From Brevibacterium sp. CBA3109 (GTDB lineage Bacteria; Actinomycetota; Actinomycetes; Actinomycetales; Brevibacteriaceae), in assembly GCF_040256645.1 (NCBI RefSeq), contig NZ_CP158281.1:2046001-2110000 (forward strand): 64,000 bases of DNA, read 5' to 3'. The translations under genes and the position numbers were made by a program. Under the pieces are notes generated by a model. It did not search any database and was not told where the DNA came from. It was given only the letters and a program-made list of their open reading frames with translations. Shown here in pieces: positions 48,801-57,555 of this stretch (position 1 is its first letter; each line of letters opens with the position of its first letter).

Positions 48801-49441
48801 TCCTTTGACAGACGGATCAGATCCTTGGTCACTCGTTTCTCGATGGAGAGCCCATGATCCATGAGTTCGACGTAGTAGTTGTCTTTGCCGAATATCTCAC
48901 GGTACTTACCGGCCGCAGCCTTGGCCTCTTCGTACTGTCCCAAGCGCAACCGCACCTGGATCTCCCCCGATGGACAGCCTGTGGTCGCGATCAGCCCGTC
49001 AGAATAGGTTTCAAGCAGGTCTTGGTCGATGCGCGGCCATTTGCTGAACACCGAATCGAGGGAGGCGTAGGACGAGGCCTTGAACAGATTGCGCATGCCC
49101 GTATTGTTGCGAGAGAGCAGCGTCATGTGGGTGTAGGCACCACCGCCGGACAGGTCGTCGCGTTTCTGCGACTCGTCCGTGCGCCATTTCACCCTCGTCT
49201 TGTCACGGCGATCCGTGCCCGGGGTGACATAGGCTTCAACACCGATGATGGGCTTGATGCCGGCGGCAGTCGCCTGTGACCAGAAGTCGAAGGCTCCGAA
49301 CAGGTAGCCGTGATCTGTGGTCGCGATGGCCGACATTCCGGAGGCTTTGGTCGCGGCCATCAAGTCCGTGAGTCGGGCTGCTCCGTCCAACATCGAGTAT
49401 TCGGTGTGGACGTGAAGATGGACGAAATCGTCTTTCGGCAC
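45884..49441 (-). CDS. dnaE: DNA polymerase III alpha subunit
   Basis: The 1185-residue replicative polymerase. Domains in order: PHP (HVHTEYSMLDGAA to about residue 290), polymerase core with catalytic PDFDVDFDD (aspartates near residues 420-424) and GRGSGAGSMVAYA, finger region, helix-hairpin-helix (NVGANVVDGIVEAR), and an OB-fold near residue 1020 (VKICGMITQVARKVSKNSGKP). It is of DnaE1 type in size and start, so it is probably the main replicase. It lies 60 bp upstream of hisD on the same strand. Confidence 0.97.
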   Translation of the reverse strand: MPKDDFVHLHVHTEYSMLDGAARLTDLMAATKASGMSAIATTDHGYLFGAFDFWSQATAAGIKPIIGVEAYVTPGTDRRDKTRVKWRTDESQKRDDLSGGGAYTHMTLLSRNNTGMRNLFKASSYASLDSVFSKWPRIDQDLLETYSDGLIATTGCPSGEIQVRLRLGQYEEAKAAAGKYREIFGKDNYYVELMDHGLSIEKRVTKDLIRLSKEMDIPLVATNDLHYTHESDAKAHEALLAIQSGSKLIEPTYDQGGSRFAFSGSGYYLKSPAEMRALFSEFPEACDNTLEIAEKCEVSFDTSANYMPKFPCPPGEDETSWLVKEVQTGLEYRYPGGIPDDVRKQADYELDVIISMGFPGYFLVVADFINWSKDNGIRVGPGRGSGAGSMVAYAMRITDLDPLKHGLFFERFLNPDRVSMPDFDVDFDDRRRGEVIDYVTRKYGDERVAMIVTYGTIKTKMALKDSARVLGKPFSMGERLTKALPPAEMAKDIPLADIENTESKRHNEAGEFRAFVDSDTDARETFETAKGIEGLKRQWGVHAAGVIMSSDPIIDVIPIMRRFQDGQVITQFDYPTSEGLGLIKMDFLGLRNLTIISDAVENIKANRDDDLDLEHLDLDDRGAYDLLSRGDTLGVFQLDGGGLRALLRLMKPDNFEDISATIALYRPGPMGADSHTNFALRKNGLQDVTPIHPELEEPLEDILGTTYGLIIYQEQVMAIAQKVAGYSLGQADILRRAMGKKKKSELDKQQVGFFGGMKERGFSEAAAQALWDILLPFSDYAFNKAHSAAYGLVSYWTAFLKAHYTAEYMAALLTSVGDNKDKLAIYLNECRRLGITVLPPDVNDSALHFTPVGEDIRFGMGAVRNVGANVVDGIVEAREEKGAFTSFTDFLDKVPSHVCNKRTIESLIKAGGFDSLGQTRRSLVEVHEEAVDSVIGVKRQEANGQFDLFAGLGGDDDEPSFSVAIPDRPEWEKKEKLAFERDMIGLYVSDHPLNGLEGVLAAESEASIADVVDPETHRHDGSQVKICGMITQVARKVSKNSGKPYAIVTVEDLEAEIEVMFFGDTYEPVASLLATDLVISLTGRIRLSDDRPTSMMAMSMTIPDVTDPKDRPLNLMLPMEKATEEMASKLLRVLESHKGQTDVHLVLSQPGRHTVMRLDRAIRVDPNPSLYGDLKALLGSRCLSA

Positions 49442-49585
49442 TGGCAGCCTTCCCTCAGATATGACCGTTGTTGCGACACCCAGCTTAGACCATCGAAGGC
49501 TCGCCCAGCGGAGCCTCGGCGGCCGACAAACGGGAAGTCGTCGAGGTCATGATGCGGCCTTCTGGGTGCTCACTGGCGCCTGGGC

Positions 49586-50509
49586 TCAGGGTGTGCGGAT
49601 GCGGTCGATCGCGTACTGCAGATCGTCGGGGTACCCGCTCTCGAATTCGACCCACTCGTTCGAGTTGGGATGATGGAACCCGAGTTTGACAGCGTGCAGC
49701 CACTGACGTTCCAGACCAAGATCCTTAGCCAGGACCGGATCAGCCCCGTAGGGAAGATCACCGACGCAGGGGCGTTTGAGCGCGGAGAAATGAACTCGAA
49801 TCTGGTGGGTCCGCCCGGTTTCGAGATGAACTTCGACCAGGGAGGCTCGGCGGTGCGCTTCGAGCACCTCATAGTGGGTGATCGCGTTCTTCCCTCCGCT
49901 GTGGACCGCATAGAGGCCGTCATGTCGCGGGTTGCGAGCGATGGGCGCGTCAATTGTACCGAGGACGGGATCCGGCAGTCCTTGGACCACCGCGTGATAG
50001 GTCTTCTCAACGGTGCGTTCCTTGAACGCACGTTTGAGCACGCTGTAGGCGTACTCGCTCTTCGCGATAACCATCAGGCCCGAGGTGCCCACATCCAGGC
50101 GCTGTACGATCCCCTGACGTTCAGGCGCACCCGAAGTGGCGATCCTGAAACCGGCGGCGGCGAGTCCACCCACGACGGTCCTTCCCTTCCACCCCAGTGC
50201 CGGATGTGCGGCCACGCCAACGGGCTTGTCGACCACGACGAAGGAATCTTCGTCATGGACGATCTTCATCCCCGGCACCGGATCGGCAACGACTTCCAAG
50301 GGGCGCGGAGGCTCAGGCATCATGATGTCCAAGCGTGCACCGGCTTCGACGCGGTCTGATTTCGCCACGACGTGTCCGGACAGCTGCACGCCCCCTTCTG
50401 CGCAGATGTCGGCAGCTGCTGTACGGGAGAGTCCCAACAGCTTCGACAGCGCCGAGTCCACCCGCTGGCCGTCGAGGCCCTCGGGTACCAGGATTGAGCG
50501 TTCAGCCAT
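49586..50509 (-). CDS. rluD: RluD-family 23S rRNA pseudouridine synthase
   Basis: A 307-residue RluA/RluD-type enzyme. An S4 RNA-binding domain ([28 protein letters not shown]) is followed by the catalytic domain with the active aspartate in [27 protein letters not shown] and LPYGADP. ATG 50509 overlaps the lspA stop by 8 bp, the usual lspA-rluD arrangement. The exact modified site in rRNA is not shown by the sequence; RluD in E. coli modifies helix 69. Confidence 0.94.
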   Translation of the reverse strand: MAERSILVPEGLDGQRVDSALSKLLGLSRTAAADICAEGGVQLSGHVVAKSDRVEAGARLDIMMPEPPRPLEVVADPVPGMKIVHDEDSFVVVDKPVGVAAHPALGWKGRTVVGGLAAAGFRIATSGAPERQGIVQRLDVGTSGLMVIAKSEYAYSVLKRAFKERTVEKTYHAVVQGLPDPVLGTIDAPIARNPRHDGLYAVHSGGKNAITHYEVLEAHRRASLVEVHLETGRTHQIRVHFSALKRPCVGDLPYGADPVLAKDLGLERQWLHAVKLGFHHPNSNEWVEFESGYPDDLQYAIDRIRTP

Positions 50510-51056
50510 GTGTGTCCTCTCCGACCGTGCTCGCGTGCTTCGAGTCCGATCCGTCCAGTTCAATGCCTTTGAGGCTTGCCACCACGAGGGTGACCGCCGC
50601 TGCGGATATCGCAATGTCGGCGACATTGCAGATGAAAAACGATAGGTCGATGAAATCGACGACGGCGCCGTGGAGGAAACCAGGCTGCCGGAACAGCCGA
50701 TCCACGAGATTGCCGAACAGTCCGCCCAACAGCAGTCCGAGTCCGATGGCCCACGCCACAGAACCCAACTTCCTCGACAGCATGATGATCGCTGCGAACA
50801 CAGCGATCGCGATGAGGGGGAAGATCCAGGTCACACCAGACCCGAGGCCCAGCGCCGCTCCGGGATTCCGATAGAAGTTGAAGCCCGCCAGAGCACCGAT
50901 GACTGAGATCGGCTCCTGCCCTTCGAGGAACCTGACCGCGAGGAACTTGGTGAACTGATCCACCACGAGGACGATCACGGCTATGCCGAACAACGCCCCG
51001 AGCATTCTGCGCCGCCGGGGTCTCGTGTCAGTGGCATCATCGTTCATTTGGCTCAT
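50502..51056 (-). CDS. lspA: Lipoprotein signal peptidase (signal peptidase II)
   Basis: A 184-residue membrane aspartic peptidase that removes signal peptides of lipoproteins such as the amidase at 36.7 kb. It has four transmembrane segments and the catalytic aspartates in GNLVDRLFR and CNVADIAIS. The conserved start region [11 protein letters not shown] is present, and [10 protein letters not shown] matches the family NxGAAFG-like motif. The first 18 residues are a charged cytoplasmic tail. Confidence 0.95.
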   Translation of the reverse strand: MSQMNDDATDTRPRRRRMLGALFGIAVIVLVVDQFTKFLAVRFLEGQEPISVIGALAGFNFYRNPGAALGLGSGVTWIFPLIAIAVFAAIIMLSRKLGSVAWAIGLGLLLGGLFGNLVDRLFRQPGFLHGAVVDFIDLSFFICNVADIAISAAAVTLVVASLKGIELDGSDSKHASTVGEDTHG

Positions 51057-51125
51057 TCTAACTTACTGTCTCAGGACACGAAGGCGCTGGCTGCGAAGCT
51101 CTGCTCCGACGCACGGGAGCACGAA

Positions 51126-51161
51126 CAAGGCCCGGGATCTCCATAGAGTTCCCGGACCTTG
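51126..51161 (-). terminator. Terminator downstream of wag31
   Basis: A 12-bp stem with one G-U-type mismatch (CAAGGCCCGGGA with TCCCGGACCTTG) and a 12-base loop, 19 bp after the DivIVA stop on the minus strand. It separates wag31 from the lspA-rluD pair. Confidence 0.7.
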
Positions 51162-51179
51162 CGTGTCTGCTGTGACGAA

Positions 51180-52016
51180 TCAGAGTTTGTGATTCGACGA
51201 CGAACCGAAGGTGCTCCCGTCCAGGGTCTCCGGTGCCAGACTCGTTGAGTTTTCGAGGTCGCGCAGCTGATCGTTGAGGTAGCTCTTCAGACGCGTCCGG
51301 TACTGACGCTCGAAGTTCGACAGCTGGTCGATGGAACGCTCGAGAGTCGACTTCTGCGTTTCCAGAGTCGACAGGATCTCATCGCGCTTCGTCTCGGCCT
51401 TGCCGACGATGTCCTTGGCTTCGGTTTCAGCGCTCTTGATGAGCTCGTCGCGACGGCGTTCGCCCTCTGCCACGTGCTCGTCGTGGACGCGCTGAGCAAG
51501 AGCGATGAGCCCGTGGGCGTCGCCGTCTCCACTGCCCAAGGTCGATCCGAGCCCGAGTCCAGCGGCACTGCCTGTTGCTGCAGGTGCAGCACTGTCCATG
51601 GCTGGAGCAGATTCCTTCGAAGCTGGCGCCTGCGCAGCGGGAGCTGCTTCCTTGACTGCAGGTGCTGATGGCTGCTCGGTCGCTTCCGACACAGCAGGAG
51701 CTGCGGGAGCCTTCTCCTGCTCCGGCGCCTCGGTCTCCTTCGGCGAAGAGGGAGCCGGCACCGCTGCAGGCATTGCCTGGGTGGCGTCGGTATCCTCAGC
51801 AGGTGCGGCAGGAGATGCCCCGCCAGCGTCGAGTTCCTTGACGCGCTGTTCCGCGGTGGACAGCTTCTGACGAAGTTCGTCGTTCTCCTGGTAAAGGCGG
51901 CGAATCTCTACGACAACCTCATCGAGGAAATCGTCGACTTCATCCTGGTCGTACCCGTCGCGGAACTTCACATGCTGGAACCGCTTGTTTACTACGTCTT
52001 CAGGCGTGAGCGCCAT
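51180..52016 (-). CDS. wag31: Cell-pole and septum organiser DivIVA/Wag31
   Basis: A 278-residue coiled-coil protein that directs polar growth in actinobacteria by binding curved membrane. The N-terminal DivIVA domain reads MALTPEDVVNKRFQHVKFRDGYDQDEVDDFLDEV (first 20 residues are diagnostic), with a coiled coil to about residue 65. A low-complexity alanine- and proline-rich linker (about 65-155) follows, then a second coiled coil (about 165-250). The C-terminus ends SSNHKL. It is the first gene of the dcw region on the left side of this window's cluster. Confidence 0.95.
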   Translation of the reverse strand: MALTPEDVVNKRFQHVKFRDGYDQDEVDDFLDEVVVEIRRLYQENDELRQKLSTAEQRVKELDAGGASPAAPAEDTDATQAMPAAVPAPSSPKETEAPEQEKAPAAPAVSEATEQPSAPAVKEAAPAAQAPASKESAPAMDSAAPAATGSAAGLGLGSTLGSGDGDAHGLIALAQRVHDEHVAEGERRRDELIKSAETEAKDIVGKAETKRDEILSTLETQKSTLERSIDQLSNFERQYRTRLKSYLNDQLRDLENSTSLAPETLDGSTFGSSSNHKL

Positions 52017-52304
52017 GAGGTCACCTTTGGTCGATCTACATTCATTACGCTGCCGCCATCAAGACGGCTTCAACGTCACATTAGCGTAACACCTGCAGTT
52101 TTGTCCTGCAGAAATGCCGTGTCACGTATTCATTGACAAAATTTCCCGCATCGAGCCTAACAACACCTGGAACCATTCGGCCAACTGAGACTCAGATCCA
52201 GTAGGTGACTGCCATGTCGGCAATAGGCCCAGAACGGAGTGAGAGCAGGGGCCGGAGGTGATCCGGACTCACTGTTTCAGGCTGTCAGATTCCTACGCCC
52301 AGAT
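52017..52304. other. Promoter region of wag31, no gene
   Basis: A 288-bp gap between yggT and wag31. CTGCAG occurs twice seven bases apart (about 52090 and 52103). I see no supported reading frame; promoters for wag31 are expected here but no single pair of hexamers stands out. Confidence 0.4.
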
Positions 52305-52604
52305 TCAGGCCGTCACCCTCGAGAAGTTGAACAGCACCGATGCGAGAATCTGAATACCGATCAGCAGCACGATGAAGCCCAGATCCAGTGAGATCTGTCC
52401 CAACCGCAAGGGTGGAATCACCTTGCGCAGCAGACGCAGTGGCGGATCGGTCAGTGTGTACACGATCTCGGCCAGCACGAGGAAGAAGCCGGCGGGCTTC
52501 CATTCGCGCGAGAAAACCTGCACGAGGTCGAGGACCACCCGTGCCAGGAGAACATAGACGTAAAGACTGAGTGCTGTGCCGAGGATGTAGAAGATGATGG
52601 CCAC
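52305..52604 (-). CDS. YggT family membrane protein
   Basis: A 99-residue protein with two long hydrophobic regions (residues 1-27 and 68-94) and the loop motif LTDPPLRLLRKVIPPLRLG that defines YggT. It lies between sepF and wag31, the standard place in actinobacterial dcw clusters. A role in division or osmotic tolerance has been suggested; the mechanism is unknown. Confidence 0.93.
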   Translation of the reverse strand: MAIIFYILGTALSLYVYVLLARVVLDLVQVFSREWKPAGFFLVLAEIVYTLTDPPLRLLRKVIPPLRLGQISLDLGFIVLLIGIQILASVLFNFSRVTA

Positions 52605-52706
52605 GTGTTTCCTCGTGCCTTTCTTTGGTGCTTAGCTGTCGATACCCAGCGTATACGTCCGAGCTGAGGATGAGATAAGAACGACCTCAATTGAAGGTCG
52701 GAGCAC

Positions 52707-53195
52707 TCAGCTCTGGTTGAAGAAGCTCGCCTGGGTGTCCGGATCCGACTCGTTCTCTCCGCTGACCTCGATGTTCTCGGGGGTGAGGAGAAACACCTTG
52801 TTGGTCACGCGCTCGATGGAACCGTGCAGGCCGAAGATCAGACCGGCAGAGAAGTCAACGAGTCGCTTCGAGTTGTTCTCGTCCATCTCGGAGAGATTCA
52901 TGATCACCGGTGTTCCCTCGCGGAACGCGGCACCGATCACCATTGCGTCATTGTAGCTGCGGGGGTGGATTGTCTTGATGCGGTTCATGGAGATTCCTGG
53001 CGCGGGAGAGTCAACTGGGCGAATCGGTGACGGATGGATCGGCGTCACTTGGGCAGGGGGCCGTTCCTCGTCCTCGACATGGTCGTCGACGGGCTCTTCG
53101 TAGGTGTCGATGATCTCACGGTCACGACGTTCCATGGGCTCGTCCTCTTCTTCGACGAAACCCAGGTATTCCAGCGTCTTCTTTATTGCTGACAT
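52707..53195 (-). CDS. sepF: Cell division protein SepF
   Basis: A 162-residue FtsZ-membrane anchor. The N-terminal amphipathic helix MSAIKKTLEYLGF binds membrane, an acidic linker follows, and the C-terminal SepF domain (about residues 65-150) has IHPRSYNDAMVIGAAFREG, MDENNSKRLVDFSAGLIFGL and NKVFLLTPENIEVS. ATG 53195 follows AGGAG. Actinobacteria lack FtsA, so SepF is expected to do its job for the FtsZ encoded 0.8 kb upstream. Confidence 0.96.
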   Translation of the reverse strand: MSAIKKTLEYLGFVEEEDEPMERRDREIIDTYEEPVDDHVEDEERPPAQVTPIHPSPIRPVDSPAPGISMNRIKTIHPRSYNDAMVIGAAFREGTPVIMNLSEMDENNSKRLVDFSAGLIFGLHGSIERVTNKVFLLTPENIEVSGENESDPDTQASFFNQS

Positions 53196-53271
53196 TTTTC
53201 CACTCCTCGGCCTTCGGCACTTCCTCGCCTGCCGCCAAACTATCTCAACTGACCAGCTTGGCTGGTGAGTC

Positions 53272-54030
53272 TCATGGGTGTGTCGTGGGGTTTTCTTCCT
53301 GCAGCCAGACCACGCCTGCGAATCGGCCGGTGCTGCGTTGTCTCCGGTAGGAGAACAGATCCTCGGATTCCCGTGTGCAGGTACGGGAGAAATGGTCGAT
53401 GCACGCACCTGCGCGTCGCAGCTGTTCGGCCACTGCCCCCGCGACGTCGATCGCTGGGGTCCCGGTCACGGACACCGAGGCGGCCACAGGCTCGATCGCG
53501 GCAACTTCTTCCCGCAGCGCGGCGGGAACTTCGTAGCAGCGCGGGCACACTGACGGCCCGATGATCGCATGAATGTCAGTCGCGCCCAGGTGTTGCATTT
53601 CAGCGATCGTCTCCGGCACGACCCCTGCTGCCATGCCGGGGCGTCCGGCGTGAATCGCGCCGATGACACCAGCCTCCGGGTCCGCGAGCATGATCGGTGT
53701 GCAGTCTGCCACCATGATCGCCAATCCGATACCGGCGCGTGTCGTGACCTGCGCGTCTGCCGTCACAGGATCGTCCCGCAGCTGCTCTGGCGAATCGATG
53801 ATGGCCACATCGGTTCCGTGGACCTGGGAAACGAAGCTCAGTCGCTCACCGCTCAGCCCGAGAACCTGGGCCAGAGCGGCGCGGTTTGCGGCGACGAGCT
53901 CATTGTCATCCCCGACGTGTCGGGCGAGGTTGAACGATGACAGGTCACCCCTCGAGTAGCCGCCGTGCCGGTCGGTGAACGCCACATGTGCGTTCAGCCT
54001 TCCGGGAACGACGAATCTCGAGTGCAGCAT
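53272..54030 (-). CDS. pgeF: Multicopper polyphenol oxidase/laccase-domain protein (YlmD/PgeF family)
   Basis: A 252-residue protein of the DUF152 family. The zinc/active-site motifs are FVSQVHGTDV, VADCTPIML and IGAIHAGRPG, with CPRCYEV towards the middle. Family members act as purine nucleoside phosphorylase/adenosine deaminase, and in some bacteria edit peptidoglycan precursors (PgeF), which would suit its place between ftsZ and sepF. It starts 1 bp after the ftsZ stop. Which activity it has is not determined by sequence. Confidence 0.9.
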   Translation of the reverse strand: MLHSRFVVPGRLNAHVAFTDRHGGYSRGDLSSFNLARHVGDDNELVAANRAALAQVLGLSGERLSFVSQVHGTDVAIIDSPEQLRDDPVTADAQVTTRAGIGLAIMVADCTPIMLADPEAGVIGAIHAGRPGMAAGVVPETIAEMQHLGATDIHAIIGPSVCPRCYEVPAALREEVAAIEPVAASVSVTGTPAIDVAGAVAEQLRRAGACIDHFSRTCTRESEDLFSYRRQRSTGRFAGVVWLQEENPTTHP

Positions 54031-54031
54031 C

Positions 54032-55201
54032 TTACTTCAGGAAATCCGGGATATCGAGATCGTTGTCGAGGCTCGAGTTGCTGCGCTCGCTGGGCAGGGA
54101 GGTCGGGATCTGATGCTCGTCGCGGCGAGATTCGGGCTCGCCGTCTCCTGCTGTCTCTGCCTGTTCCGCTGGCGCTGATTCGACATCTGCCGGGTTCGTC
54201 GCCATCGGAATCGAGGCGGGGGCAGCTTCAGCTGGGGCTGAATCCTGGCCGGCGACCGTGTTGTCGAACCCTGCTGCGATCACGGTGACTCGGCATTCGT
54301 CGCCGATGTTGTCGTCGATGACTGCACCGAAGATGATGTTGGCTTCGGGGTGTGCCGCTTCCTGCACCAGTCGGGCTGCTTCGTTGACTTCGAACAGGCC
54401 GAGGTCTGCACCGCCCTGGATGCAGAACAGTACGCCGTGGGCACCGTCGATGCTGGCCTCGAGCAGCGGTGAGGCGATGGCGGACTCGGCTGCCTGTACG
54501 GCGCGGTCATCACCGGTGGCCGCTCCGATGCCCATCAGGGCGGTGCCGGCATCCTGCATCACGGACTTCACGTCGGCGAAGTCGAGGTTGATCAGTCCCG
54601 GGACGGAGATGAGGTCGGTGATGCCCTGGACGCCGGAGCGCAGAACCTCATCGGCCGAGCGGAACGCGTCGACGACGGACACGCTGCGGTCTGAGATGGA
54701 GAGCAGTCGGTCGTTCGGGATGACGATGAGGGTGTCGACCTCTTCGCGAAGCGCGGCGATGCCAGCCTCGGCCTGCGCGGAACGGCGGCGCCCCTCGAAC
54801 GTGAATGGGCGTGTGACGACGCCGATCGTCAGTGCTCCCAGGGAACGTGCGACACGGGCGACGACCGGGGCCGCACCTGTGCCCGTTCCTCCGCCTTCAC
54901 CGGCGGTGACGAAGACCATGTCGGCACCCTCGAGGGCGTCGCGGATGGCTTCTTCGCTGGAGTCTGCAGCCTTGCGGCCGATCTCCGGGTCAGCACCGGC
55001 GCCGAGTCCGCGAGTCTGGTCGCGGCCGATCTCCAGCTTCACATCTGCGTCCGAAAGCACGAGGGCCTGGGCATCGGTGTTGATCGCGATGAACTCCACG
55101 CCGCGCAGTCCGACGTCGATCATCCTCTGAACAGCGTTGACACCGCCGCCGCCGGTACCGGCAACTTTGATATCCGCTCCGGATTGTGGGAATTCAGCCA
55201 A
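54032..55201 (-). CDS. ftsZ: Cell division GTPase FtsZ
   Basis: The tubulin-like protein of the division ring, 389 residues. The GTP-binding tubulin signature is [13 protein letters not shown]7-loop region [11 protein letters not shown]. The C-terminal tail is a long variable linker ending in DLDIPDFLK, the peptide that binds SepF. The start is TTG 55201 with AAGAGG at the right distance; the frame continues 132 bp further without a plausible start. The first glycine-rich loop reads [13 protein letters not shown] instead of the usual KVVGVGGGG. Confidence 0.97.
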   Translation of the reverse strand: MAEFPQSGADIKVAGTGGGGVNAVQRMIDVGLRGVEFIAINTDAQALVLSDADVKLEIGRDQTRGLGAGADPEIGRKAADSSEEAIRDALEGADMVFVTAGEGGGTGTGAAPVVARVARSLGALTIGVVTRPFTFEGRRRSAQAEAGIAALREEVDTLIVIPNDRLLSISDRSVSVVDAFRSADEVLRSGVQGITDLISVPGLINLDFADVKSVMQDAGTALMGIGAATGDDRAVQAAESAIASPLLEASIDGAHGVLFCIQGGADLGLFEVNEAARLVQEAAHPEANIIFGAVIDDNIGDECRVTVIAAGFDNTVAGQDSAPAEAAPASIPMATNPADVESAPAEQAETAGDGEPESRRDEHQIPTSLPSERSNSSLDNDLDIPDFLK

Positions 55202-55391
55202 GTCGGTTCCTCTTTCGGCGCATCGTCCACGCATCATCTGCGTGCAAATTCGAAAAGTCTTCTTTGCCCTGAGGCTATTGTCCGGGGCAACACCACTGCA
55301 ACCATTCTCCCCGGAGTGTCGGACATCGGCCAAACTTCAGCCCCGGTGTGTCGGCGGCAATGACAGCCAACTCACCCGGTTTCGCGGGTTT

Positions 55392-56147
55392 TCAGTTCGT
55401 CACGGGCACCGAGGGGACGGAGACGTCGATATCGGTGCGGCCATCAGCCGCCAGCTGCAGTGCGGTGCGCATCTTCAGGCTTGCGTTTGTGCTGTCACCG
55501 AAGACGACTTTCGCCTGCGACTTTCCCGTGTCGATGACCCCTGCGAGGTTGTTTTCGTCCTTGGCATGAATCGAGGCCAAATCGGAACGCAGCCCTGGTC
55601 GAAGTTCCGCCATGAAGCGGATCACTGCGGCCACGGTCTTCTGGTCTGGTGCACCGCCGGAGTCTTTGAGCACGGTCACGCCCTTGGGTGCTTTCTCAAC
55701 GGTGCCCAAGTTGACGGCTTCATCGTCGAAGAGTTTGAACCCAGCCGCCGTTGTGATCGCCAGAACCGGGTCCCTGTCGGTGATGACGATGCTCAGGCTG
55801 CGCGGTCCCGAATAGTGTACCGAGGCTTCTTTCGCGCGGGGAAACTCCTCGAGTACGTTCTTCTCCACCGTCCCTGGGCGCACCCGGGGCAGCGGTTTGC
55901 CGCCGTCGGCGCTGAGCACCGAATCCGAAACCTGTTCATGGTCGATCAGCTCGCTGCCTTTGACGCTGACCTTGTCGAGAGCCAACAGCGGTGAGAACCA
56001 GAGCACGGCAGCGATGACGAGGACGGCCGCGATTGCACCGATGAGCATGAGGCGCTGGCGCCACACCTGTTTCCGGCGTGCCCGGATGACGCCGGTGAGG
56101 TCCGCAGTCGAGTTGTCGTCGGTGCGCGGTTCGGGAAGGGGCACCAC
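55392..56147 (-). CDS. ftsQ: Cell division protein FtsQ
   Basis: A 251-residue bitopic division protein. A 33-residue cytoplasmic tail is followed by one transmembrane helix (about residues 34-53), a POTRA domain (LDKVSVKGSELIDHEQV, 58-127 approximately) and the FtsQ beta domain. It links early and late division proteins. It begins 5 bp after the murC stop, and 190 bp without a gene separate it from ftsZ; that gap probably holds ftsZ promoters. Confidence 0.93.
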   Translation of the reverse strand: MVPLPEPRTDDNSTADLTGVIRARRKQVWRQRLMLIGAIAAVLVIAAVLWFSPLLALDKVSVKGSELIDHEQVSDSVLSADGGKPLPRVRPGTVEKNVLEEFPRAKEASVHYSGPRSLSIVITDRDPVLAITTAAGFKLFDDEAVNLGTVEKAPKGVTVLKDSGGAPDQKTVAAVIRFMAELRPGLRSDLASIHAKDENNLAGVIDTGKSQAKVVFGDSTNASLKMRTALQLAADGRTDIDVSVPSVPVTN

Positions 56148-56152
56148 TGTGT

Positions 56153-57553
56153 TCAGGCCTCCAGAGCGGTGAGCAGTTCAGGGCCGAGGATCGTCACATC
56201 CCCGGCGCCAAGGGTGAGCACAAGGTCGCCGGGGCGCACACGCGCTGCAACATACGGCACCGCTTCGTTGAATGATTCGACGAAGGCCACATTTTTGTGT
56301 GGGACACGATCGGCGATCAGCGCACCGGTGACACCCGGTACCGGATCCTCCCTGGCTGGGAACACATCGAGGACGACGACCTCGTCGGCCAGTCCCAGCG
56401 CCTCACCGAACTCGGCTCGGAACTCCATCGTCCGCGAATACAGATGCGGTTGGAAGATCGCCCACACCCGGCCCTCTTCGGTGACGACACCGCGAGCCGC
56501 GCTGAGAACCGCTCGCAGCTCCGTCGGGTGGTGAGCGTAATCGTCGATGACACGGACACCGGCGGCGATTCCCCGTTCCTCGAAACGACGCCGAGTGCCT
56601 CCGTAGCTCCCGAGACCACTGGCCGCCTTGGCAACATCGGCGCCGAGGCTGTGGGCGACGGCGATCGCCGCCGTCGCGTTGAGTGCGTTGTGGGTGCCCG
56701 GTTGCCGCAGTGTCACCGGCAGCGGCTCCGTCCGTCCCGGTACATCGAGAACGAACTCCGAGACCAGACCCGAACGGAGTTCGCGCAGGCGGACATCGGC
56801 GGATTCGGAGGCTCCGTAGAGGATGACGGAGGTTCCCTGCGCCCGGGCCTGCTCGGCGACGTCGAGTGAACCTGGATCATCAGCGCAGGCGATGACGGTA
56901 CCGCCGTCGGCGCCGATGCCGGCACAGAATTCGACGAAGGCTTCCCTCACCTTCTCCGGTGTCCCGTAGTAGTCCAGGTGATCCGCTTCGACGTTGGTGA
57001 GGATGCCGATCGCGGGTTCGTAGAGCAGGAACGAACCGTCGGATTCGTCGGCTTCTGCGACGAAGACGTCTCCGGTGCCCAGATGGGCGTTGGTGCCCGT
57101 GGTGGACAGGACTCCCCCGATGACGAATGAGGGGTCGAGCCCACAGGCTTGCAGCGCCACTGTCGTCATGGAGGTCGTGGTGGTCTTGCCATGAGTGCCG
57201 GCCACCGCCACGGCTCGCTTGTCGGCCATCAGCGAGGCCAGTGCACCTGACCGGTGGAGAATCCGCAGGCCCTTGCGTTCGGCTTCGACGAGTTCGGGAT
57301 TGTCCTTGCGAATGGCTGAGGAGATGACCAGTGAGTCCGTCTCGCCGAGGTTGTCCGCCGAGTGCCCGATCTCAACTCTGGCACCCAGTGTCCGCAGGAC
57401 GTCGACGACTGCTGATTCCTTCGCATCTGAGCCTGAGACGGTGACACCGTTCATGACCATGATCCGTGCGATCCCGGACATGCCCGAACCGCCGATTCCG
57501 ATGAAGTGGACGGCGCCCAGTTCTGTGGCTGGGACGATTTCAGCTGTGCTCAT
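56153..57553 (-). CDS. murC: UDP-N-acetylmuramate--L-alanine ligase
   Basis: It adds the first residue, L-alanine, to UDP-MurNAc. The 466-residue ligase has the N-terminal VHFIGIGGSGMSGIARIM, the ATP loop GTHGKTTTTSM, EADESDGSF and DDYAHHPTELRA. I chose ATG 57553, with GAGAGG seven bases before it; TTG 57559 is a weaker alternative. It starts 2 bp after the murG stop. Confidence 0.97.
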   Translation of the reverse strand: MSTAEIVPATELGAVHFIGIGGSGMSGIARIMVMNGVTVSGSDAKESAVVDVLRTLGARVEIGHSADNLGETDSLVISSAIRKDNPELVEAERKGLRILHRSGALASLMADKRAVAVAGTHGKTTTTSMTTVALQACGLDPSFVIGGVLSTTGTNAHLGTGDVFVAEADESDGSFLLYEPAIGILTNVEADHLDYYGTPEKVREAFVEFCAGIGADGGTVIACADDPGSLDVAEQARAQGTSVILYGASESADVRLRELRSGLVSEFVLDVPGRTEPLPVTLRQPGTHNALNATAAIAVAHSLGADVAKAASGLGSYGGTRRRFEERGIAAGVRVIDDYAHHPTELRAVLSAARGVVTEEGRVWAIFQPHLYSRTMEFRAEFGEALGLADEVVVLDVFPAREDPVPGVTGALIADRVPHKNVAFVESFNEAVPYVAARVRPGDLVLTLGAGDVTILGPELLTALEA

Positions 57554-57555
57554 GT

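Noticed and set aside
55202-55333. Extended N-terminus for FtsZ
   Set aside because: The extra 44 residues have no FtsZ character and no suitable start signal; TTG 55201 with its ribosome site fits the family length.
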